Origin: CAIRYW01 sp964555825
GTDB lineage: Bacteria > Patescibacteriota > Minisyncoccia > Phycocordibacterales > CAIRYW01
DNA: 12,244 nucleotides
NCBI GenBank assembly: GCA_964555825.1
Contig: CAZKTY010000023.1
Coordinates: 1-12,244 of the forward strand
Direction of reading: 5' to 3'
In this document: one piece after another, positions 1-4,745 of the stretch
Layout of the letters: each line of letters begins with the position of its first letter
Position numbering within the stretch: the first letter of the stretch is position 1
Made by a program: the position numbers and the translations under genes
The notes under the pieces: generated by a model
What the model was told of the DNA's origin: nothing
The model's input: the letters and a program-made list of their open reading frames with translations, nothing else
Database searches by the model: none

Positions 1-314
1 ATCTAAATTGATTATTTGGGTAAATGTCATTATTAAATAATTTAAATTGAAATATTCTATTTATTATGATTTTGGGTATTTTAAACTATTTAAAATAAAT
101 TTACTTGGCTCTAGATTTTTTCCTAAAATCGATTTGATTGCTTCTAAGTTTTCTTTGATATAGGAATAAAAAAAGCAATTTTTATGTACCACATTAATTG
201 TATCTTTTATTTACAGGTATTGACTTTTTTGACCAAGATTGGTTTATTTGATAGTATTGACAATAGTTATGTTTTTGTGCCTTGAAAACAACAAAAAACT
301 AGAAAGAAAATAAT
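1..314. other. AT-rich intergenic leader upstream of the radical SAM gene
   Basis: No complete gene is visible here on either strand. The only open stretch of note is on the minus strand (about 64-210, 48 codons, no ATG or GTG start, flanked by stops). Its translation has a protein-like tail but matches nothing I recognise, so it may be a decayed gene end or chance. The last 100 bases carry three TTGAC motifs (220-224, 229-233, 257-261), two of them inside a direct repeat GTATTGAC (217-224 and 254-261). These probably belong to the promoter region of the downstream gene. No tRNA or CRISPR structure was seen. Confidence 0.5.
229..257 (+). promoter_or_regulatory. Possible sigma-70 type promoter for the radical SAM/peptide operon
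   Basis: TTGACC (229-234) and TAGTAT (252-257) are separated by 17 bases, giving 5/6 and 4/6 matches to the -35 and -10 consensus. A perfect TTGACA at 257-262 has no good -10 partner at the right distance. The start of transcription would be near 264, about 50 bases before the ATG. This is a reading of the sequence only, in an AT-rich region where such matches arise by chance. Confidence 0.3.
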
Positions 315-1343
315 ATGGAAAATAGAATTAAAGGTGGTTGGCTTACTGTCAACCGTGCCTGCAATCTAAGATGTCCTTGGTGTTATGCAAAGGAAGAGGG
401 ATTCAATCCTGCTGATAATATGGATTTTGAGCTTGCAAAGAAATTATTGACAATCTTCTCCGATCTGGGTGCAAAGAAAATCATCTTGATTGGTGGAGAA
501 CCAACTCTCTATCCGCATTTGATAAATACGATTTCATTTGCTAAAGAAAAAGGTCTATTACCAGTACTGATCACAAATGGAAGAAGGTTGAGTGACAAAG
601 TTTTTTTTCAAAATATTGTTCATGCAGGAATATCGGATATCACAATCTCACTGAAAGCTCCAGATGGGGTAACTTATGAAAGATTTATGCCTGGTGCTGG
701 AGAAAAAGTTTTTTTTGAGTTGAAATCTGCATTTCGCAATGCGGAGGATCTTGGAGTTGGTATCAATTTGTCTATCACTTTGTTCAAGACAACTCTGAGT
801 TTCTTGGATCAATTAGTGAAAACATTAAAAATTCTAAATCCAAATTCAATATCAATCGATATGGGTAATCCTGTAATTGGAGAAAATGAAATAACAGCAG
901 TGGATTTATTAGACCCTAATGAGTTAGCAAAATCGGTAGAAATACTGCACTCCTTGCTTAAGCCTACAGGATTAAATTATGGTTTCTATATAACTATCCC
1001 TCTTTGTTTAATTGACAAAGGAGTTCTGAGTGAAATAATTAACCAAGATAAGATTCTTACAACTTGTCACGTTGCTAAAGGAAGTGGATTGGTTTTTACT
1101 CATGATGGACACATCATTTTGTGTAATCATTTTACTTCTAAACCGATGGGACAATTTGGTGTTGATTTTGTTGATACTCAAGGATTTCAGGATTTTTGGG
1201 AAAGTGCCCAGATGTGTGAACTTAGGTCTTGTTGTTCTTGTTATCCGCATACTAAGTGCAAAGAATGCGATATTTGGGATAAATGCGGAGGTGGGTGTCT
1301 TGTTAAGTGGTTATATTGGGACCCACAAGCTTTTATTTCTTAG
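315..1343 (+). CDS. Radical SAM/SPASM domain protein, probable RiPP maturase
   Basis: The 342-residue protein begins almost directly with the radical SAM core: CxxxCxxC at C16, C20 and C23, which would hold the [4Fe-4S] cluster that cleaves S-adenosylmethionine, then GGEPT at 60-64. The C-terminal part has a SPASM signature: C251-x13-G265-x4-C270, then C315-x2-C318-x5-C324-x3-C328, where auxiliary Fe-S clusters would bind. The usual final Cys after this block is absent; extra cysteines at 301, 306, 307 and 309 might replace it. Only 15 residues precede the core, so there is no N-terminal PqqD-like leader-binding domain. SPASM enzymes mostly modify ribosomal peptides, and a Cys-rich 50-residue peptide is encoded 37 bases downstream before a terminator, which makes that peptide the likely substrate. 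A cytoplasmic enzyme is expected, as no signal peptide is seen. The ATG at 315 has only a weak AGAAAG upstream. The chemistry it performs cannot be fixed from sequence. Confidence 0.9.
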   Translation: MENRIKGGWLTVNRACNLRCPWCYAKEEGFNPADNMDFELAKKLLTIFSDLGAKKIILIGGEPTLYPHLINTISFAKEKGLLPVLITNGRRLSDKVFFQNIVHAGISDITISLKAPDGVTYERFMPGAGEKVFFELKSAFRNAEDLGVGINLSITLFKTTLSFLDQLVKTLKILNPNSISIDMGNPVIGENEITAVDLLDPNELAKSVEILHSLLKPTGLNYGFYITIPLCLIDKGVLSEIINQDKILTTCHVAKGSGLVFTHDGHIILCNHFTSKPMGQFGVDFVDTQGFQDFWESAQMCELRSCCSCYPHTKCKECDIWDKCGGGCLVKWLYWDPQAFIS

Positions 1344-1361
1344 AATAGATCTTTAAACAGG

Positions 1362-1372
1362 AAAGGAGGTGA
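1362..1372 (+). promoter_or_regulatory. Near-perfect Shine-Dalgarno site for the Cys-rich peptide
   Basis: AAGGAGGTGA at 1363-1372 is complementary over ten bases to the usual 3' end of bacterial 16S rRNA and lies 8 bases before the ATG at 1381. It decides the start of the small gene. Nearly all other genes in this window, including the ribosomal protein genes, have no recognisable Shine-Dalgarno sequence, so this site stands out and suggests strong translation of the peptide relative to the enzyme upstream. Confidence 0.85.
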
Positions 1373-1380
1373 AAATAAAA

Positions 1381-1533
1381 ATGAATGAGTTAACTAAATT
1401 CATCACTGTAGCATATAAAGGCACAAGGTTAGTTGCCCCAATAGCTTCAGGGGTGACTCCCGTTCACTGCCATGGTGACCAATGCCAGTGTGATTGTAGT
1501 GAATGTGCTGGCGGAGACACATCAGATGATTAG
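1381..1533 (+). CDS. Cys-rich 50-residue peptide, putative RiPP precursor
   Basis: ATG at 1381 to TAG at 1531 encodes 50 residues. The first 28 (MNELTKFITVAYKGTRLVAP and on to TPV) have no Cys and look like a leader. The rest holds CHGDQCQCDCSEC (residues 30-42) and ends AGGDTSDD. Cysteines are at 30, 35, 37, 39 and 42, and an acidic residue follows shortly after each (D33, D38, D38, E41 and D46; C42-AGG-D46 fits CX3D). In ranthipeptides such as the PapA/PapB pair, CX3D motifs become Cys-to-Asp/Glu thioethers, so this spacing suits a SPASM maturase, and one lies directly upstream. There is no signal peptide or double-Gly leader cleavage site before the Cys region. The optimal ribosome binding site and following terminator support a real, well expressed gene. 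An unmodified metal-binding, metallothionein-like peptide is the main alternative. I recognise no family for it. Confidence 0.8.
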   Translation: MNELTKFITVAYKGTRLVAPIASGVTPVHCHGDQCQCDCSECAGGDTSDD

Positions 1534-1566
1534 ACTGTGTAATCACAACGGTCCATCTAATTGTTT

Positions 1567-1600
1567 ATAGGGATCCTTTTTTGAGGATCCCTATTTTTTT
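1567..1600 (+). terminator. Rho-independent terminator of the radical SAM/peptide operon
   Basis: A perfect 10-bp stem (ATAGGGATCC at 1567-1576 with GGATCCCTAT at 1585-1594) with an 8-base loop runs straight into seven T (1594-1600). It lies 33 bases after the stop codon of the Cys-rich peptide and marks the end of that two-gene unit. Confidence 0.9.
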
Positions 1601-1611
1601 ATTGTATATTG

Positions 1612-1617
1612 TATAAT
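1612..1617 (+). promoter_or_regulatory. Perfect -10 box TATAAT ahead of the HExxH gene
   Basis: TATAAT is followed by six bases and then an in-frame GTG at 1624, which is where transcription from this box would begin. No good -35 is present, because the upstream position falls in the terminator stem. If the box is used, the first gene of the downstream operon is leaderless and the upstream TTG at 1609 cannot be its start. Confidence 0.45.
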
Positions 1618-1623
1618 GTCTAT

Positions 1624-2043
1624 GTGAACAAAAAAATAATATATAAATACAGTTTTTTTTACGATGTAGAATGGATGCTGAATACTTTCAAGAAAAAAGA
1701 ATGGCTAAAACAAAAAAAATTAGTATTCTTTATGCCATCCCTTTTTAGATTTTTTAATCTTTTATTGAAAAAACCAAGAGGTCCAGCGATTGAGGTTGAT
1801 TTTGATGTCACTTGTTATTGGATTTCTTCGGGAACTTGGGGTTCCTATAGACCTCCAAATAAGATTTTCATATGTCCATACAAAATTCCAAATTTAAAAA
1901 AAGTTATTAGACATGAAATTTCTCATTTAAAACATAACGATACTGTATTGAAATTAAAAATGAATCATGAAGATAAGGAGAGATATATAAACGAAAAAGA
2001 AAAAGAAGATTTTAATTATGAAAAGCATACAAACGGAGATTGA
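1624..2043 (+). CDS. Small HExxH metallopeptidase-like protein
   Basis: The reading frame is open from a TTG at 1609, but that codon overlaps a TATAAT box, so I prefer GTG 1624 (139 residues); ATG 1675 (122 residues) is the other option. None has a Shine-Dalgarno sequence. The key feature is VIRHEISHLKHND near residues 94-106 from the GTG. HExxH is the zinc-binding and catalytic motif of gluzincin/M48-like metallopeptidases, and it is preceded by a beta-strand-like IFICPY. A downstream acidic stretch, NEKEKED, could supply the third ligand. No membrane helix or signal peptide is evident, unlike typical HtpX/M48 proteins, and the domain is very small. The gene overlaps the next one (CYTH) by 26 bases, so they are probably co-transcribed. 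It lies just behind the RiPP-like unit but across a strong terminator. Peptide leader removal is one possible role, without direct support. Confidence 0.65.
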   Translation: MNKKIIYKYSFFYDVEWMLNTFKKKEWLKQKKLVFFMPSLFRFFNLLLKKPRGPAIEVDFDVTCYWISSGTWGSYRPPNKIFICPYKIPNLKKVIRHEISHLKHNDTVLKLKMNHEDKERYINEKEKEDFNYEKHTNGD

Positions 2044-2623
2044 GGCGAAATTTTTGGGTATAAATACAAAAGAGTTTAGAAAAAAACTTGTTACTCTTGG
2101 TGCTAGAAAAGAACATAAGGAAATTCTGATGAAAAGAAGAACTTTTGATGATGCTAAAAAAAGTTTATCAAAAGTAAAAGGATGGATAAGAGTGAGAGAT
2201 GAGGGTAACAAAATAACCTTGAGTTATAAACAACTGAATGACAGAACTCTTCATGGTACAAAAGAAATTACTGTTGTTGTGGATAATTTTGATAATACTT
2301 GTGATTTTTTGAAAGGTATTGGATTTGTTGAAAAATCATATCAGGAAACGAAAAGAGAGAAATGGATCTTAAATGATGTTGAAGTAACTATTGATACTTG
2401 GCCATGGATTCCCTCTTTTGTTGAATTAGAAGCATCGAATGAAAAAGTAATAAAGAAAGTTGCAAAGATTCTTGATCTAGATTGGAAGAATGCTTTGCAT
2501 GGAAGTGTAGAAGTTGCCTACCAAAAAGATTATGATGTCACTGAAAAAGAAATTGATAGTTGGAAAGCGATTACTTTTATTTCAGCTCCCAAATGGCTTG
2601 AAACAAAAAGGAAAAACATATGA
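2018..2623 (+). CDS. CYTH domain protein (CyaB/thiamine-triphosphatase-like)
   Basis: The 201-residue protein starts with the CYTH signature ExExK (E7, E9, K11 in TEIEAKF). It continues with alternating charged strands typical of the triphosphate tunnel fold, such as WIRVRDEGNKITLSYK, where Arg and Lys bind the phosphates, and SFVELEAS, where Glu residues bind the metal. Members of this family act on triphosphates: class IV adenylate cyclase, thiamine triphosphatase or inorganic tripolyphosphatase. The exact substrate cannot be read from the sequence. ATG 2018 has a weak AAGAAGA nine bases upstream and lies inside the end of the HExxH gene. Its stop overlaps the ATG of the NUDIX gene (ATGA), indicating translational coupling. 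The last 30 or so residues (after KDYDV) extend beyond the core and end in a basic tail. Confidence 0.85.
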   Translation: MKSIQTEIEAKFLGINTKEFRKKLVTLGARKEHKEILMKRRTFDDAKKSLSKVKGWIRVRDEGNKITLSYKQLNDRTLHGTKEITVVVDNFDNTCDFLKGIGFVEKSYQETKREKWILNDVEVTIDTWPWIPSFVELEASNEKVIKKVAKILDLDWKNALHGSVEVAYQKDYDVTEKEIDSWKAITFISAPKWLETKRKNI

Positions 2624-3033
2624 ATGATAATAAAATCAAACAACCAGTATTAAAGGCAGGAGGTGTGATAATAGATAATGACAACAGAGTTCTTTTGTTG
2701 TATCAGGCAAGAACAGATGATTGGACCTTTCCAAAAGGACATATTGATGATGGAGAAAGTCCAGAAGTGACAGCTCTTAGAGAGACACACGAGGAAACCG
2801 GCCTTTCTCCTATTATTTTGAGAGAATTGCCGATCCTAATCTATACAAATCGTCTTGGTCTAGTTGCAAAAACCTATATGTACTTGATGAAGTGTGAAGA
2901 TGATAAGGATCTAAAAGAAGAGTATGTTGGCAATCAATTAGTCTGGTTTCCAATAGATAAAGTTGAAGATAGACTTAGTTTTGATAATCTAAAAGAATAT
3001 TTCAAAAAAATATCAGTATTTATAGAAAAATGA
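2620..3033 (+). CDS. NUDIX hydrolase (Ap4A-hydrolase-like)
   Basis: The 137-residue protein carries a full NUDIX box at residues 40-62: G40-x5-E46-x7-R54-E55-x2-E58-E59-x-G61. The preceding WTFPKGH is characteristic of the bis(5'-nucleosyl)-tetraphosphatase-like branch, which hydrolyses nucleoside diphosphates linked to another group using Mg2+ held by the box glutamates. The usual hydrophobic residue after RE is Thr here, a mild deviation. Substrate is not determinable; dinucleoside polyphosphates or damaged nucleotides are plausible. AAAGGA lies just before the start. The gene overlaps CYTH upstream and Maf downstream by four bases each, so the three are likely translated from one message. 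Confidence 0.93.
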   Translation: MNDNKIKQPVLKAGGVIIDNDNRVLLLYQARTDDWTFPKGHIDDGESPEVTALRETHEETGLSPIILRELPILIYTNRLGLVAKTYMYLMKCEDDKDLKEEYVGNQLVWFPIDKVEDRLSFDNLKEYFKKISVFIEK

Positions 3034-3605
3034 GAAAGATAATATTAGCTTCAAGTTCACCAAGGAGAAAGGAAATTTTTGAAAAACTTCGTATTCCATT
3101 TGAGATCAAGAATAGTGAATATCAGGAAGATATGTCTTTATCTATGTCCCCGATTGAATTGGCAAAGTATCTTTCATTGGGAAAAGCGAGATCTGTTGCT
3201 GAAAATGAGTCAAATACTATTATCATAGCTGCTGATACTTTTGTAGTGTTTAAAAATAAATTCATTGGTAAGCCAAAGTCTGAAGATGAGGCAAAGAAAA
3301 TGCTTAAAATGTTGAGCGGAAAAGAAAATGATGTTGTTACTGGAGTATCAATAATTGATACTGGGAATGGAAAAACTGTTTCCTTTCATGATACGACAAA
3401 AGTATTCATACAGGATCTATCCGATGAAGTGATCAATAATTATATAAACACAGGCGAACCAATGGACAAGGCTGGAGCCTATGCCATTCAAGAATTGGGA
3501 GCTGTTTTGATCGAAAAGATCGAAGGAGATTTCTTCAATGCTATGGGATTGCCTTTGAGGCGTCTGGTCCAAGAGCTTGAGAATTTTGGGGTGGAGGTTC
3601 TATAA
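3030..3605 (+). CDS. maf: Maf family nucleoside triphosphate pyrophosphatase
   Basis: The 191-residue protein shows all Maf hallmarks in order: ILASSSPRR at 5-13 (phosphate-binding Ser and Arg), AADT at 67-70 with the catalytic-type Asp 69, GKP at 80-82, DKAGAYAIQ at 146-154 and GDFFNAMGLP at 166-175. Maf proteins hydrolyse canonical or modified nucleoside triphosphates (dTTP, UTP, m7GTP depending on subgroup) to the monophosphate and pyrophosphate, keeping altered nucleotides out of nucleic acids. The subgroup cannot be assigned safely by eye. The gene starts within the NUDIX stop (ATGA overlap) and ends one base from the stop of the convergent dnaJ, so its transcript must end inside dnaJ. 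Length is normal for the family. Confidence 0.95.
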   Translation: MRKIILASSSPRRKEIFEKLRIPFEIKNSEYQEDMSLSMSPIELAKYLSLGKARSVAENESNTIIIAADTFVVFKNKFIGKPKSEDEAKKMLKMLSGKENDVVTGVSIIDTGNGKTVSFHDTTKVFIQDLSDEVINNYINTGEPMDKAGAYAIQELGAVLIEKIEGDFFNAMGLPLRRLVQELENFGVEVL

Positions 3606-3606
3606 A

Positions 3607-4677
3607 TTATAATCCTTCTCTCCTTAGATCTTCGATTGTCTTTCTATTTTCTTTAGAAAGTTTTTTAGGAATGTTTATCTTTACTTTTAGAAATAGATCT
3701 CCTCTATGATTTGCTCCTGAAGGAACTCCTTTTCCTTTCAAACGAAGCATTTCTCCAAAACTAATTCCTTCTGGGATCTTTACTTTAAGATTTCCATCAA
3801 GGGTCTCAACATTATATTCTGCTCCAAGAAGTGCATCGGATAGTTTAATATCAAGGTCCATTATCAAATTATGACCTTCTTTCATTATTTTGGAGTGTTT
3901 TTTTACATGAATTTTCACATAAAGATCTCCTGGGACCCCTCCTGTTTCTGCTTCCCCATATCCAGAAAGTTTTAACATCTCTCCGTTCTCAATTCCTGAT
4001 GGTATTTGTACCTTGATCTCTTGTTGTCCATAAGTTATGCCAGAGCCTTTGCATTTATGACATTTTTCCTTTGGTATCTTTCCTTTCCCTTTGCAGGTAT
4101 CGCATGTTCGAGTTGTGCTAAAAGCTCCCATAAAAGATCGTTTGGTCTCTCTAACTGATCCATTTCCATTGCAGGTTGGGCATGTTACAAAGCTGGTCCC
4201 GATCTCCCCACCAGATCCTTTACAGTTATCACAGATAGAAGTCTTATTCAAAACGATATTCTTTTCCACACCAAATATTGACTCTTTAAAATCGAGTTCA
4301 ATATCTACAGAAATGTCATGTCCTCTTTTTTGTCTTTGTCTTCCCCCTCCGACCCCTCCGAAAATATCTCCAAAGATATCTCCAAGATCAAACGACATCC
4401 CTTCCCCAAAGTCATTGAAATTACTGAAATCAAAACCTTCAAAACCAGCTCCACCTCCGCTAGTTCCTCCATCTACTCTTCCGTAAGTATCATATTCAGC
4501 ACGTTTTTTTTCATCAGAAAGCACTGAATATGCTTCACTAGCCTCTTTGAATTTTTCAGCATTTCCTCCGACCTTATCAGGATGATGTTTATGGGCTAAC
4601 TTTCGAAAAGCTTTTTTTATTTCATCCTGACTTGCTGTTTTATCTACTTCAAGAATATCGTAATAGTTTTTTGCCAT
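3607..4677 (-). CDS. dnaJ: Chaperone protein DnaJ (Hsp40)
   Basis: DnaJ delivers unfolded clients to DnaK and stimulates its ATPase. The 356-residue product is a full type I member: J domain at 1-70 with the essential HPD at 32-34, a Gly/Phe-rich linker at about 70-115, a zinc-binding domain with four CxxCxGxG repeats (C149/C152, C166/C169, C192/C195, C206/C209), and the two C-terminal beta-barrel substrate-binding regions. It follows dnaK by 68 bases, and a strong hairpin sits in that gap. No Shine-Dalgarno is visible before ATG 4677. The stop codon is one base from the stop of the convergent maf. Confidence 0.98.
   Translation of the reverse strand: MAKNYYDILEVDKTASQDEIKKAFRKLAHKHHPDKVGGNAEKFKEASEAYSVLSDEKKRAEYDTYGRVDGGTSGGGAGFEGFDFSNFNDFGEGMSFDLGDIFGDIFGGVGGGRQRQKRGHDISVDIELDFKESIFGVEKNIVLNKTSICDNCKGSGGEIGTSFVTCPTCNGNGSVRETKRSFMGAFSTTRTCDTCKGKGKIPKEKCHKCKGSGITYGQQEIKVQIPSGIENGEMLKLSGYGEAETGGVPGDLYVKIHVKKHSKIMKEGHNLIMDLDIKLSDALLGAEYNVETLDGNLKVKIPEGISFGEMLRLKGKGVPSGANHRGDLFLKVKINIPKKLSKENRKTIEDLRREGL
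3640..3666 (+). terminator. Possible terminator of the maf operon inside the dnaJ 3' end
   Basis: On the plus strand CTTTCTA (3640-3646) pairs with TAGAAAG (3654-3660) around a 7-base loop and is followed by six T (3661-3666). It is the first terminator-like structure after maf. The stem is AT-rich and short, and the sequence is also coding for DnaJ, so this is tentative. Confidence 0.35.
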
Positions 4678-4702
4678 TGTTTGTTTTAATTAAGAAGATA
4701 AC

Positions 4703-4729
4703 CCGGATCCGTTTAGAAAACGGATCCGG
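4703..4729 (-). promoter_or_regulatory. Strong hairpin between dnaK and dnaJ
   Basis: CCGGATCCGTTT (4703-4714) and AAACGGATCCGG (4718-4729) form a perfect 12-bp stem with a 3-base loop. In the direction of dnaK-dnaJ transcription the following bases (GTTATCTTCTT) are only moderately U-rich, so it is not a clean terminator. A partial terminator, or an RNA processing or stability element that sets DnaK above DnaJ, would suit its place. The core GGATCC also forms the stem of the terminator at 1567-1600. Confidence 0.6.
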
Positions 4730-4745
4730 CTATTCTTCATTTTAG

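Noticed and set aside
1008..1250. Minus-strand 80-codon frame inside the radical SAM gene, and the overlapping plus-strand frame 1072-1356
   Set aside because: Both overlap a well-supported radical SAM/SPASM frame and give low-complexity translations without motifs.
1381..1533. Peptide as a plain metallothionein with no link to the enzyme
   Set aside because: Not excluded chemically, but the shared operon with a SPASM enzyme and a common terminator makes a modified peptide more likely.
4091..4486. 131-codon plus-strand frame opposite dnaJ
   Set aside because: Its Pro/Ser-rich product mirrors the Gly/Phe linker and zinc repeats of DnaJ on the other strand.
1567..4729. The two GGATCC hairpins (1567-1594 and 4703-4729) as ends of a mobile element
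   Set aside because: The region between holds only housekeeping-type genes in two orientations, the hairpins differ outside the GGATCC core, and no target-site duplication is seen.
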